Origin: Streptomyces sp. CB02261
GTDB taxonomy: Bacteria > Actinomycetota > Actinomycetes > Streptomycetales > Streptomycetaceae
DNA length: 64,000 nt
Assembly: GCF_001905665.1 (NCBI RefSeq)
Contig: NZ_LIVX01000003.1
Location: 629,478-693,477 of the forward strand
Reading direction: 5' to 3'
Shown: positions 29,099-38,014 of the stretch, piece by piece
How the letters are laid out: each line of letters opens with the position of its first letter
Numbering within the stretch: the stretch's first letter is position 1
Translations under genes and position numbers: made by a program
The notes under the pieces: model-generated
The model's input: only the letters and a program-made list of their open reading frames with translations
The model's database searches: none
Told to the model about the DNA's origin: nothing

Positions 29099-29956
29099 AT
29101 GTCGGTCGCCTCCTCGGTCCTCGTCCCCTACGCGTCCTATCTGCGGGTGTACGAGCCGCTGGCCGCGTTCCCCGAGCCGGAGCGGACCCACTGGGCCCGG
29201 TACGCGCGCCGCCCGCGGACCCCTGGCGCGCAGGAGGAGCTGCGGCGGTCGCTGGCGGACCTGCTGTCGACGCCGCCGGTCCCGGTGCCGGTGCACGAGA
29301 GCGGGGAGGCCTTCGTCGCCCATCTGGACGGCGTGGTGGTGATCTGCCCGTGGCGGACCCGGCTCCGGGGGTGGCTGGCGCTCCAGGAGCTGCCGGGTCA
29401 GTTCCCCGATCCGGTGCTGGACGCGATGGTGCCGCCGGTGGTGCGCGCCCAGGTGACGAGCGACTACGAGCGGTGGCTGAGCGGGAACCCGGACGCGCGG
29501 CCGTGGATCCGGACGGCGATCTGGCAGGTGCCGCTGCGCTGGTTCGCGCTCTTCGGGGACGAGGACCGCCAGTACGAGCCGGGGGAGCCCGCGGGCGCCG
29601 AGGCGGGCCGGGCGCCGGTGCTGCGCTACCGGACGACGATGGCGCAGGCGCGCCGGCGGCTCGCGCGGGCGCTGCGGGCGCTGCGGGAGTCGATCGACGA
29701 AGGGCCCATGACGGAGGGTCTCGTCGAGGTGGGGCGCTGGCTGGAGGAGTTCCATCCGCGGGCGCTCGTGGAGCTGGACTTCGGCGGCCTGGTGCACGCG
29801 GTCACGGAGGAGTGGCTGGCGGAGGACCGGTCGGCGGCGCAGATGGCGGAGGGCATCGCGGCGCTGCGGGCCGGCGACGGCGAGGCGGCGGGTGCCGCGT
29901 ACGGGCGGCTGGCGGAGCGCTGGCGTGCCGTCGGGGACCTCCGCTTCGCGAACTGA
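29099..29956 (+). CDS. Conserved Streptomyces protein of unknown function
   Basis: 285 aa, soluble, with no signal or membrane segment and no domain I recognise. It opens SVASSVLVPYASYLRVYEPLAAFP, contains many Trp-flanked segments (WLALQELPGQFPDPVLD, WQVPLRWFALFGDEDR) and ends in an Ala/Arg-rich helical region. ATG 29099 has GGAAGGA 7 nt upstream. Its fixed place between vdh and bldC suggests a conserved role, but I cannot name one. Confidence 0.75.
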   Translation: MSVASSVLVPYASYLRVYEPLAAFPEPERTHWARYARRPRTPGAQEELRRSLADLLSTPPVPVPVHESGEAFVAHLDGVVVICPWRTRLRGWLALQELPGQFPDPVLDAMVPPVVRAQVTSDYERWLSGNPDARPWIRTAIWQVPLRWFALFGDEDRQYEPGEPAGAEAGRAPVLRYRTTMAQARRRLARALRALRESIDEGPMTEGLVEVGRWLEEFHPRALVELDFGGLVHAVTEEWLAEDRSAAQMAEGIAALRAGDGEAAGAAYGRLAERWRAVGDLRFAN

Positions 29957-30281
29957 CATCAGTCGGGCATCTTCGTCAGGTCGGTATCGACAAGACATGT
30001 CCGGCCGGTGTAAATGATCTTCAGGGATGTCCGGATCCCGCCGCCCGAATCTCGGCGCTCGGGGGTGCGGGTCTTTCGGCACCCGTCGAGCGGGGTCCTT
30101 GGTCCCGATCCGGGCCTTTGGCTCAAGCGTGACGGACAGCACGTAATGCACCCTTGCGCCCATCGCCCACCCTCGTGCCAAAATAGGACAAGGAGTCCGG
30201 GGAGGGTTCCTTCCGTCCATCTATGGGCGGATCGCTCGACATTGCACTCTATGGGGGGTCTGAGGACTCCTGATCGCTCTG

Positions 30282-30294
30282 TGACTGATCGTCA
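30282..30294. promoter_or_regulatory. BldD box 1 upstream of bldC
   Basis: TGAC-TGATC-GTCA fits the published BldD consensus TNAC-N5-GTNA exactly, within a longer perfect inverted repeat TCTGTGAC/GTCACAGA (30278-30298). bldC is a known member of the BldD regulon. Confidence 0.75.
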
Positions 30295-30302
30295 CAGACG
30301 CG

Positions 30303-30315
30303 TGACTGTCCGTTA
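30303..30315. promoter_or_regulatory. BldD box 2 upstream of bldC
   Basis: TGAC-TGTCC-GTTA also fits TNAC-N5-GTNA and starts exactly 21 bp after box 1, two helical turns, so both sites face the same side of the DNA. Confidence 0.62.
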
Positions 30316-30536
30316 TGGCATGGTCCATCGACTTCCGCCGCTGATGAACACCTGCGAGGGCAATTCCATCGGTTTGGCCGACGTGGCTGGACGGATGGTG
30401 TAGTTGTAGTGCCGAGGACAAGCCGTTCGTCCTATAACCGACTCGGCCCGCTTCTGCCATTTCGGGCAACGCGGGTCAAGGTGCAGAATTTAGAGGAAAG
30501 AACCGAGAAGGTTCGGTTCTCCCGAGGAGGCCGCTC

Positions 30537-30743
30537 ATGACCGCTCGCACCCCTGATGCCGAGCCGCTGCTGACCCCTGCCGAGGTTGCCACGATGTTCC
30601 GCGTGGACCCGAAGACGGTGACCCGTTGGGCGAAGGCCGGGAAGCTCACGTCCATCCGCACGCTGGGTGGACACCGCCGCTACCGCGAGGCCGAGGTTCG
30701 CGCGCTGCTGGCGGGTATTCCGCAGCAGCGCAGCGAGGCCTGA
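30537..30743 (+). CDS. bldC: Developmental regulator BldC
   Basis: 68 aa, one MerR-like winged HTH and nothing else: LLTPAEVATMFRVDPKTVTRWAKAGKLTSIRTLGGHRRY. BldC binds DNA as head-to-tail oligomers on direct repeats and holds back entry into development; bldC mutants are bald or prematurely sporulating depending on species. ATG 30537 has GAGGAGG 8 nt upstream. Upstream BldD boxes tie it to the c-di-GMP/BldD switch. Confidence 0.96.
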   Translation: MTARTPDAEPLLTPAEVATMFRVDPKTVTRWAKAGKLTSIRTLGGHRRYREAEVRALLAGIPQQRSEA

Positions 30744-31074
30744 GGTCGCGCTGACACCCCGCAGTACCCCGTAACACCGGGCCTGTCCGGATCCCCCAAT
30801 CCGGTCGCCCACCCTTAGCTCTGCCGACGGATTCCTGCCCCAACAGGCCTTCGTCAACGGTCGCGCTGGACTCCGCCGGGTCCGGCGCGATCTTCTTTTG
30901 TGCCCGACGCCACTCCTTGGCGAGCGGTGCAATTGCACATATTAAATTGGGCCGGTGTAGGGAGGGTGTAAGTGAAACGGTTTCTGAAACTGCTTCAGTG
31001 ACTCCCGTCACACCGGTGAGGTCTTGCCAAGAAACAGCCTCCCACTTCCGGGAAGGCGGCCAACCCGCCAATGG
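30744..31074. other. 331-bp convergent region after bldC
   Basis: Lies between the 3' ends of bldC and the DUF6274-type gene, yet looks regulatory. It holds the 12-bp palindrome GTGCAATTGCAC (30927-30938) in an AT-rich pocket, then a GAAAC-GG-TTTC-T-GAAAC cluster (about 30974-30990). No terminator or supported ORF. See findings. Confidence 0.5.
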
Positions 31075-31320
31075 TCATGGGTGGGTAGGACTTTCGTCCT
31101 CCGCGGTCACGGCCGGCGCCTCGGGCCCCTCGCGCTCCTCGGGCCTCTCCGGCCCTGCCGGCTCCTCGGGCGCCTCGGGCTCCGGTAACTCCATGGCGAG
31201 CCTCAGGAGGCGGTGGCAGACCACGCAGTGGCGCGTGAGGTGCCCGTAGCGCGACGCGGCCGCCAGATGGGCGCGCAGCAGTGCTCGTGTGTCATGCCGT
31301 GCTGCGGACGCCGCGGCCAT
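31075..31320 (-). CDS. DUF6274-type small protein
   Basis: 81 aa. A conserved core ARHDTRALLRAHLAAASRYG is followed by HCVVCHRLLRLAME, where the H-C-X2-C-H group could bind zinc, and a Pro/Glu-rich tail. I recall small proteins of this kind beside bldC in streptomycetes; function unknown. ATG 31320 is preceded by GGAGGTGG. Confidence 0.7.
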   Translation of the reverse strand: MAAASAARHDTRALLRAHLAAASRYGHLTRHCVVCHRLLRLAMELPEPEAPEEPAGPERPEEREGPEAPAVTAEDESPTHP

Positions 31321-31407
31321 GCGCGACCACCTCCGATGTGGGCCCCCGATTCCCTGAAGTCCGGGGTACCGGCGGACGCGTGGCCGCGTCAAGACACGGG
31401 AACACAA

Positions 31408-31441
31408 CGAAAGGCCCGCATCGCGTGATGCGGGCCTTTCG
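31408..31441. terminator. Terminator of tRNA-Asp copy 1
   Basis: 15-bp perfect stem (31408-31422 with 31427-31441), GCGT loop, A/T-flanked. Confidence 0.85.
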
Positions 31442-31447
31442 TGAAAG

Positions 31448-31521
31448 CGATCCTGACGGGACTTGAACCCGCGACCTCCACCTTGACAGGGTGGCGAGCT
31501 AACCAACTGCTCCACAGGACC
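31448..31521 (-). tRNA. tRNA-Asp (anticodon GTC), copy 1
   Basis: Cloverleaf with loop CTGTCAA giving anticodon GTC; acceptor GGTCCTG pairs with CAGGATC. Identical to copy 2 at 38759-38832, including a few flanking bases on each side. Confidence 0.95.
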
Positions 31522-31629
31522 TTGCTCGCAGCCTCTGGGAAGTGGCTGCGAGGAAGACTGTACAGCAGGTCAGCGGTCGGGTCGAACTCACCGCCGGTCG
31601 GACCGTCCGGGCCCGTCCGAGCGGGTCCG

Positions 31630-34600
31630 TCAGGGGGCCGCGGCGTCGATCGCCTTCACGATCCGCTTGTCCGAGACGGGGTACGCCGTGCCCAGCGCGT
31701 GCGCGAAGTAGCTCACCCGCAGCTCCTCGATCATCCAGCGGATGTCGGTCACCTCGGACGGCACCGGGCGGCCCTTCGGGAGCTGTTCGAGGAGCCAGGC
31801 GTACTCGTCCTGCATCTCCTGGACCTTCTCCATCCGGGTGGTGTCCCGCTGCACCCCGGTCGGCATCTGCTGGAGCCGCCGGTCCACCGCCACCAGATAG
31901 CGCATCAGGTCCGGGAGCCGCTTGAGCCCCGTACGGGTGACGAACCCGGCCGGCATCAGCCAGGCGAGCTGCGTGCGCACATCGGTCAGGTTGCTGATCA
32001 GCGCCAGGCTGTTCGTCGACTTCAGCCGGCGCTCGCAGGCCTGCCAGGCCGCCAGGATCTGCTGGACCTGGCCCACGGTCCGTACGGTCGTGTCGACGAG
32101 GTCCGCGCGGACCTTGTCGTACAGCTTCCGGAAGGACTCCTCGTCCCATGCCGGCCCGCCGTGGTCCGTCATCAGCTTGTCGGCGGCGGCCGTGGCGCAG
32201 TCGTCGAAGAGGGCCTGGATCGAGCCGTGCGGGTTCGAGGACAGGGCCAGCTTCTGCTGGTTGGTCAGCTTGTCGGAGGCGAACTTCGCCGGGTTCACCG
32301 GGATGTTCAGCATGATCAGCTTCCGAGTGCCCCGCCACATCGCCCGCTCCTGCTCGGCCTCCGTGTCGAAGAGCCGTACGGCGACGGTCGCGCCCTCGTC
32401 CACGAGCGCCGGGAACGCCTTGACCGGCTGCCCGCCCCGCTTCGTCTCGAAGACCTTCGTGAGCGTCCCGATGGTCCAGTCCGTGAGCCCCGTGCGCTCC
32501 AGGGACGGCCCCGAGCCGTCCGGACCCCTGGTGGCCGCCGCGGCGGCCTGGGAGAGGGCCTGACGGGCCTTGGGGCGCAGCCGCAGCCGCAGCGTCTCCA
32601 GGTCCTTGTCCTCGGCGAGCTTGCGCCGCCGCTCGTCGACGATCCGGAACGTCACCTTGAGGTGCTCGGGGACCTTCGCCCAGTCGAAGTCCTCGGCCGT
32701 GACCGGCACTCCGACCATCCGCTGGAGCTCGCGGGCGAGCGCCCCCGTCAGCGGCTCCTGCACGGGCACGACCGCGTCGAGGAAGCGGCCCGCGAAGTTC
32801 GGCGCGGGGACGTAGTGGCGGCGGATCGGCTTCGGCAGGGAGCGGATCAGCTCGGTGACGACCTCCGCGCGCAGGCCCGGGATCTGCCACTCGAAGCCCT
32901 CGTCCGTGACCTGGTTGAGGACCTGGAGCGGGACGTGCACGGTCACGCCGTCGGCGTCCGCGCCCGGCTCGAACTGGTACGTCACCCGGAACTTCAGCGA
33001 CCCCTGCCGCCAGGAGTCCGGGTAGTCGTCCTTGGTGACCGCCCCGGCCTTCTCGTTGATGAGCATCTCGCGCTCGAAGTCGAGGAACTCCGGCTCCTCG
33101 TGGCGCTTGTGCTTCCACCAGGAGTCGAAGTGGGCGCCCGACACGACGTGTTCGGGGACGCGCTTGTCGTAGAAGTCGAAGAGCGTCTCGTCGTCGACGA
33201 GGATGTCCCGGCGGCGGGCCCGGTGCTCCAGCTCCTCGACCTCGGTGAGGAGCCTGCGGTTGTCCGCGAAGAACTTGTGGTGGGTGCGCCAGTCGCCCTC
33301 GACCAGCGCGTTCCTGATGAACAGGTCGCGGGAGACCTCCGGGTCGATGCGCCCGTAGTTCACCTTGCGGTCGGCGACGATCGGCACGCCGTACAGCGTC
33401 ACCTTCTCGAAGGCCATCACGGCCGCCTGGTCCTTCTCCCAGTGCGGCTCGCTGTACGTCTTCTTCACCAGGTGCTGGGCGAGCGGCTCGATCCACTCGG
33501 GCTCCACGCGCGCGTTGACCCGGGCCCAGAGCCGTGAGGTCTCCACCAGCTCGGCGGACATGACGAAGCGCGGGGGCTTCTTGAAGAGCGCCGAGCCGGG
33601 GAAGATCGCGAACTTGGCGCTGCGGGCGCCCAGGTAGTCGTTCTTCGCGCCGTCCTTGACGTCCTTCATGCCGATGTGGCTGAGCAGACCGGCGAGCAGG
33701 GAGACGTGCACGGACTGCTCCGGCGCGTCCTCCTCGTTGAGGTGGATGCCCATCTGCTTGGCGACCGTCCGCAGCTGGGCGTAGATGTCCTGCCACTCGC
33801 GGATCCGGAGGAAGTTCAGGTACTCCTGCTTGCACATCCGCCGGAAGGAGCTGGAACCGCGCTCCTTCTGCTGCTCGCGCACGTACCGCCAGAGGTTCAG
33901 ATAGGCGAGGAAGTCGCTCGTCTCGTCCTTGAACCGGGCGTGCTGCTGGTCGGCCTGCGCCTGCTTCTCCGCGGGCCGCTCGCGCGGGTCCTGGATGGAG
34001 AGCGCGGCCGCGATGACCATGACCTCGCGGACACAGCCGTTCCTGTCGGCCTCCAGGACCATCCGGGCGAGCCGCGGGTCGACGGGGAGCTGGGAGAGCT
34101 TCCGCCCCTGCTGCGTCAGCCGCTTCTTCGGGTCCTTCTCCGTCGGGTCGATCGCGCCGAGCTCCTGGAGGAGCTGCACGCCGTCCCGGATGTTGCGGTG
34201 GTCCGGGGGGTCGATGAAGGGGAACTTCTCGATCTCGCCGAGGCCGGCCGCGGTCATCTGGAGGATGACGGAGGCCAGGTTCGTCCGCAGGATCTCCGCG
34301 TCCGTGAACTCCGGCCGCGAGAGGAAGTCGTCCTCCGAGTACAGCCGGATGCAGATGCCGTCGGACGTACGGCCGCAGCGGCCCTTGCGCTGGTTGGCGC
34401 TGGCCTGGCTGACGGGCTCGATCGGCAGCCGCTGCACCTTGGTCCGGTGCGAGTAGCGGGAGATGCGGGCGGTGCCCGGATCGATCACGTACTTGATGCC
34501 GGGGACGGTCAGGGAGGTCTCGGCGACGTTCGTGGCGAGGACGATCCGGCGGCCCGTGTGCGCCTGGAAGACCCGGTGCTGCTCGGCGTGGCTCAGGCGG

Positions 34601-35568
34601 GCGTAGAGGGGGAGGACCTCGGTGTTGCGGAGGTTCCGCTTGAGGAGCGCGTCCGCGGTGTCGCGGATCTCCCGCTCACCGGAGAGGAAGACGAGCACAT
34701 CGCCGGGCCCCTCGGACTGGAGCTCGTCGACGGCTTCGCAGATCGCGGTGATCTGGTCCCGGTCCGACTCCTCGCCGTCCTCCTCCAGGAGGGGCCGGTA
34801 GCGGACCTCGACGGGGTAGGTGCGTCCGCTCACCTCGACGATGGGGGCGTCCCCGAAGTGCCGGGAGAAGCGCTCCGGGTCGATCGTCGCGGAGGTGATC
34901 ACGACCTTCAGGTCGGGGCGCTTCGGCAGGAGCTGGGCCAGATAGCCGAGCAGGAAGTCGATGTTGAGGGACCGCTCGTGCGCCTCGTCGATGATGATCG
35001 TGTCGTACGCGCGCAGCTCGCGGTCCGTCTGGATCTCGGCGAGCAGGATGCCGTCCGTCATCAGCTTCACGAAGGTCGCGTCGGGGTTCACCTGGTCGGT
35101 GAAGCGGACCTTCCAGCCGACGGCCTCGCCCAGCGGGGTCCGCAGCTCCTCGGCCACCCGCTCGGCGACCGTACGGGCCGCGATCCGGCGGGGCTGGGTG
35201 TGGCCGATCATGCCGCGGACGCCCCGGCCGAGCTCCAGGCAGATCTTGGGGATCTGGGTGGTCTTGCCGGAGCCCGTCTCACCGGCGACGATCACGACCT
35301 GGTGGTCGCGTATCGCCTCCAGGATCTCGTCCTTCTTCTGCGAGACGGGCAGCTGTTCGGGATACGTGACCGCGGGCACGCGGGAGGCGCGCCCGTCGAC
35401 GCGCTCCTTGGCCTTGGCCGCCTCGACGGCGATCTCGTCCAGGACGGCCGCGCGGGCCTCGGGCTTGCGGATGCGGCGGGCGCCTTCGAGACGGCGGCCG
35501 AGCCGGTGGGAGTCCCGCAGCGAGACCTCGGCCAGGACGGACTGGAGGGCGGCGAAGGAAGTAGACAT
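31630..35568 (-). CDS. hrpA: ATP-dependent RNA helicase HrpA-like (DEAH box)
   Basis: 1312 aa, the full length of bacterial HrpA. Walker A GETGSGKTTQ (about residues 96-105), TQPRRIAAR, DEAH in IIIDEAHERS (about 194-197), SATIDPERFSRHF, and motif VI QRKGRCGRTSDG, then the HA2, OB-fold and long C-terminal HrpA domains. HrpA unwinds structured RNA and rescues stalled ribosomes in E. coli. The ribosome site before ATG 35568 is poor; a start further in is possible. No co-transcribed partner. Confidence 0.93.
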   Translation of the reverse strand: MSTSFAALQSVLAEVSLRDSHRLGRRLEGARRIRKPEARAAVLDEIAVEAAKAKERVDGRASRVPAVTYPEQLPVSQKKDEILEAIRDHQVVIVAGETGSGKTTQIPKICLELGRGVRGMIGHTQPRRIAARTVAERVAEELRTPLGEAVGWKVRFTDQVNPDATFVKLMTDGILLAEIQTDRELRAYDTIIIDEAHERSLNIDFLLGYLAQLLPKRPDLKVVITSATIDPERFSRHFGDAPIVEVSGRTYPVEVRYRPLLEEDGEESDRDQITAICEAVDELQSEGPGDVLVFLSGEREIRDTADALLKRNLRNTEVLPLYARLSHAEQHRVFQAHTGRRIVLATNVAETSLTVPGIKYVIDPGTARISRYSHRTKVQRLPIEPVSQASANQRKGRCGRTSDGICIRLYSEDDFLSRPEFTDAEILRTNLASVILQMTAAGLGEIEKFPFIDPPDHRNIRDGVQLLQELGAIDPTEKDPKKRLTQQGRKLSQLPVDPRLARMVLEADRNGCVREVMVIAAALSIQDPRERPAEKQAQADQQHARFKDETSDFLAYLNLWRYVREQQKERGSSSFRRMCKQEYLNFLRIREWQDIYAQLRTVAKQMGIHLNEEDAPEQSVHVSLLAGLLSHIGMKDVKDGAKNDYLGARSAKFAIFPGSALFKKPPRFVMSAELVETSRLWARVNARVEPEWIEPLAQHLVKKTYSEPHWEKDQAAVMAFEKVTLYGVPIVADRKVNYGRIDPEVSRDLFIRNALVEGDWRTHHKFFADNRRLLTEVEELEHRARRRDILVDDETLFDFYDKRVPEHVVSGAHFDSWWKHKRHEEPEFLDFEREMLINEKAGAVTKDDYPDSWRQGSLKFRVTYQFEPGADADGVTVHVPLQVLNQVTDEGFEWQIPGLRAEVVTELIRSLPKPIRRHYVPAPNFAGRFLDAVVPVQEPLTGALARELQRMVGVPVTAEDFDWAKVPEHLKVTFRIVDERRRKLAEDKDLETLRLRLRPKARQALSQAAAAATRGPDGSGPSLERTGLTDWTIGTLTKVFETKRGGQPVKAFPALVDEGATVAVRLFDTEAEQERAMWRGTRKLIMLNIPVNPAKFASDKLTNQQKLALSSNPHGSIQALFDDCATAAADKLMTDHGGPAWDEESFRKLYDKVRADLVDTTVRTVGQVQQILAAWQACERRLKSTNSLALISNLTDVRTQLAWLMPAGFVTRTGLKRLPDLMRYLVAVDRRLQQMPTGVQRDTTRMEKVQEMQDEYAWLLEQLPKGRPVPSEVTDIRWMIEELRVSYFAHALGTAYPVSDKRIVKAIDAAAP

Positions 35569-35667
35569 ACGGAATCCAGGATCGCACCTGCGGCCGAGAA
35601 GCGGCGAACCGATTTACGAGCCGCCCCGCCGGAACCGGAGACGGCGGGCTCCCGGGCCGGCGCGCGG

Positions 35668-35740
35668 CGGCCGGGTCCGGGGGCGGCCGGGTTCTCGGGC
35701 GGCCGGGTCCCGGGGCGGCCGGGTCCCGGGGCGGCCGCCC
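35668..35740. repeat. 16-bp GC-rich tandem repeat
   Basis: About four copies of cggccgggtcccgggg (some 15-18 bp) between the divergent hrpA and the small secreted-protein gene. Confidence 0.8.
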
Positions 35741-35788
35741 GAGGTGCGTACTATTTCGGGCACGTCGACCGGACCGGAGAGGTTTCGC

Positions 35789-36139
35789 ATGTTCCGCACC
35801 ACCCGCGCGCCGGCGGCGTTCGTCGCGCTCGTGGGACTGGTGCTCGGCCTCCTGGTGTGCGGAGCCGCGGCCGAGGCCGCGCCCGCGAGGGGCCCGGTCC
35901 TGGTGGGCGCCGCCGTACCCGGCTGCGATCCCGGTCACCCCGCCGGCGAAGGGGCCGCGGCCCCCGTCGTACCGCCGCGCGCGCACGCCTTCGCGGAGCT
36001 GCTGCCCGCGCTCGCCGCCGACCGGACGCCGTGCGGGGCCCGGCAGCCGGACCCCGACGGGCGGGCCGCGTCACCGGGACGGGAGCCACCCGCGCGCGTA
36101 CCGCCGTCTCCCGTGGAGCTGTCGGTCCTGAGGGTGTAG
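35789..36139 (+). CDS. Small secreted protein with two cysteines
   Basis: 116 aa. A Sec signal peptide (FRTTRAPAAFVALVGLVLG, then an AEAA-type cleavage region) leads to a Pro/Ala-rich mature part with two cysteines (VPGCDPGHP and RTPCGARQ). No family recognised. GGAGAGG precedes ATG 35789. It is followed after 57 bp by a DsbA-like and a CcdA-like protein, so it may be a client of that thiol-redox pair; this is inference. Confidence 0.6.
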   Translation: MFRTTRAPAAFVALVGLVLGLLVCGAAAEAAPARGPVLVGAAVPGCDPGHPAGEGAAAPVVPPRAHAFAELLPALAADRTPCGARQPDPDGRAASPGREPPARVPPSPVELSVLRV

Positions 36140-36196
36140 GCGGACGGCCTCCTCCGTCCCCCTTTCTCCGTCCCGCCCTTCCAGGAGCGCTTCCGC

Positions 36197-36925
36197 ATGC
36201 CCAAGTCCAAGCCGGTCGTCATCGTCTCCGGCGTCGCCGTCGCCGCCGCGCTGCTCGGCCTCGTCTCGTACACCGCCACCAAGCCCTCGTCCCCCGGCGC
36301 GTCCGGCTCCTCGGCCGTCGCCGAGGTGTCCGCCGACCCGTCCGCCGGCGTCTATCCCGAACTGGAGGCCTACGCCCGCCGCGACGCCTCCGACAAGCTG
36401 GCCGTCGGCCGGGCCGACGCGCCCGTCGTCCTCATCGAGTACGCCGACTTCAAGTGCGGCTACTGCGGGAAGTTCGCCCGGGACACCGAGCCGGTCCTGA
36501 TCCGGAAGTACGTCGACAACGGCACCCTGCGCATCGAGTGGCGGAACTTCCCGATCTTCGGCGAGGAGTCGGAGGCCGTCGCCCGCGCCTCCTGGGCGGC
36601 GGGGCAGCAGGGCCGGTTCTGGCAGTTCCACAAGGCCGCCTACGCGGAGGGCGCCAAGGAGAAGGGCTTCGGGAAGGACCGGCTCGCCGCCCTCGCGAAG
36701 GAGGCCGGCGTGCCCGACGCGGCCCGGTTCGCGAAGGACACCGACGGGCCCGCGGCCCGGAAGGCCGTCCGCGCGGACCAGGAGCAGGGGTACTCCCTCG
36801 GCGCCACGTCCACCCCGTCCTTCCTGGTCAACGGTCGGCCGATCGCGGGCGCCCAGCCGCTGGAGACCTTCACGGAGGCGATCGACGCGGCGGCGAAGGC
36901 CGCCGCCGCGAAGGACAGGCCGTGA
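36197..36925 (+). CDS. DsbA-family thioredoxin-like protein
   Basis: 242 aa. An N-terminal signal anchor (VVIVSGVAVAAALLGLVSYT) places it outside the membrane. The thioredoxin-fold domain starts AVGRADAPVVLIEYADFKCGYCGKFA with a CGYC redox centre; the cis-proline loop is GATSTPSFLVNG. Such proteins form or reshuffle disulfides in exported proteins. ATG 36197 has AGGAG upstream. Its TGA overlaps the GTG of the next gene by four bases, so the two are coupled. Confidence 0.9.
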   Translation: MPKSKPVVIVSGVAVAAALLGLVSYTATKPSSPGASGSSAVAEVSADPSAGVYPELEAYARRDASDKLAVGRADAPVVLIEYADFKCGYCGKFARDTEPVLIRKYVDNGTLRIEWRNFPIFGEESEAVARASWAAGQQGRFWQFHKAAYAEGAKEKGFGKDRLAALAKEAGVPDAARFAKDTDGPAARKAVRADQEQGYSLGATSTPSFLVNGRPIAGAQPLETFTEAIDAAAKAAAAKDRP

Positions 36926-37776
36926 CCTCCGGCATCGGCTACTTCGCCGCGCTCCTCGGAGGGCTGCTCGCCCTGCTCAGCCCGTGCAGCGCCCTGCTCC
37001 TGCCCGCCTTCTTCGCGTATTCGATCGACACGCGCGCGAAGCTGGTGGCCCGGACCGGCATCCTCTACGCGGGCCTGGCGACCACCCTCGTCCCGCTCGG
37101 CGCGGCCGGCTCCTTCGCGGGCCGCCTCTTCTACGGGCACCGGGACCTCCTGGTCACCCTCGGCGGCTGGCTGATCGTCGGCCTCGGCGTCCTCCAGATC
37201 CTCGGCCTGGGCTTCGCCTCCCGCCGGATCGCCGAGGCGAGCGGCCGGATCCGCCCCACGTCCGCGCTCTCCGTGTACGCCCTCGGCCTGGTCTACGGCC
37301 TCGCGGGCTTCTGCGCGGGCCCGATCCTGGGCAGCGTCCTGACGGTGGCGGCGCTGAACGGCAGCCCAACGTACGGAGGCCTGCTCCTCGCCGTGTACGC
37401 CCTCGGCATGGCGGTCCCGCTGTTCGTCCTGGCGCTGCTCTGGGAGCGGTACGACCTGGGCCGGCGGTCCTGGCTGCGGGGGCGGCCGCTGCGCGTGGGC
37501 CGGCTGACGCTCCACTCGACCTCGCTGCTCTCGGGCCTGTTCTTCGTCGGCCTCGGCACGCTGTTCCTGGTCTTCGACGGGACGACCGCGCTGCCGGGCC
37601 TGCTGTCGGTGGACGACTCCTTCGCCGTGGAGCAGCGGGTGGCCTCGCTGGGCCGCGCGGTCCCGGACTGGGCTCTGCTCACGGGCGTGGTCGCGGCGGT
37701 GGCGGTCGCCTTCGCGGTGCGCGGGCGGAACCGGACGACCGGCCCGGACCGCGCGAAGGCACAGGGGGAGCCCTGA
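36922..37776 (+). CDS. CcdA/DsbD-type transmembrane thiol-electron carrier
   Basis: 284 aa with six or more membrane helices. The two cysteines expected in CcdA are in LLSPCSALLLPAFFAY (helix 1) and GLAGFCAGPILGSV (helix 4). It would pass electrons from cytoplasmic thioredoxin to the linked DsbA-like partner. GTG 36922 overlaps the upstream stop (GTGA). A 13-bp hairpin follows. Cytochrome-c biogenesis genes are not adjacent, so a role in envelope disulfide exchange is more likely. Confidence 0.88.
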   Translation: MTSGIGYFAALLGGLLALLSPCSALLLPAFFAYSIDTRAKLVARTGILYAGLATTLVPLGAAGSFAGRLFYGHRDLLVTLGGWLIVGLGVLQILGLGFASRRIAEASGRIRPTSALSVYALGLVYGLAGFCAGPILGSVLTVAALNGSPTYGGLLLAVYALGMAVPLFVLALLWERYDLGRRSWLRGRPLRVGRLTLHSTSLLSGLFFVGLGTLFLVFDGTTALPGLLSVDDSFAVEQRVASLGRAVPDWALLTGVVAAVAVAFAVRGRNRTTGPDRAKAQGEP

Positions 37777-37782
37777 ACCGCC

Positions 37783-37827
37783 CCGGTGGAACGCGCTGCG
37801 GGCCCTCCGCAACGCGCGTTCCACCGG
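37783..37827 (+). terminator. Terminator after the DsbA-CcdA unit
   Basis: Perfect 13-bp outer stem (37783-37795 with 37815-37827) with further inner pairing. Confidence 0.75.
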
Positions 37828-38014
37828 CGTCCACCGGCGGCCGTCCCGGCCGAGTAGCGCCCGGTCGCGACCGAGGGGGTCCGGACCTAGCCTTGAACTA
37901 CCGGCAGTCGTGAGTCGTCGACCCGGTTTCCCCCTCTTTCACTCCGTGGTGCGTGTCGGCCTCGTGTCCCCCACGGGAGGGTGCTTGCCGTGCGTGCCGC
38001 TCGAAGGTGCAGCC

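Larger units (their letters stand above)
29957..30536 (+). promoter_or_regulatory. 580-bp upstream region of bldC
   Basis: No supported gene. It holds two BldD-type boxes (30282-30315), a candidate -10 TATAAC at 30433-30438 that would give a leader of about 90 nt, and GAGGAGG before bldC. Such a long control region before a 68-residue regulator fits a hub in development. Confidence 0.65.

Noticed and set aside
33676..37776. 1366-codon + strand frame
   Set aside because: Only its last 285 codons (from GTG 36922) are the CcdA-like gene; the rest is antisense to hrpA.
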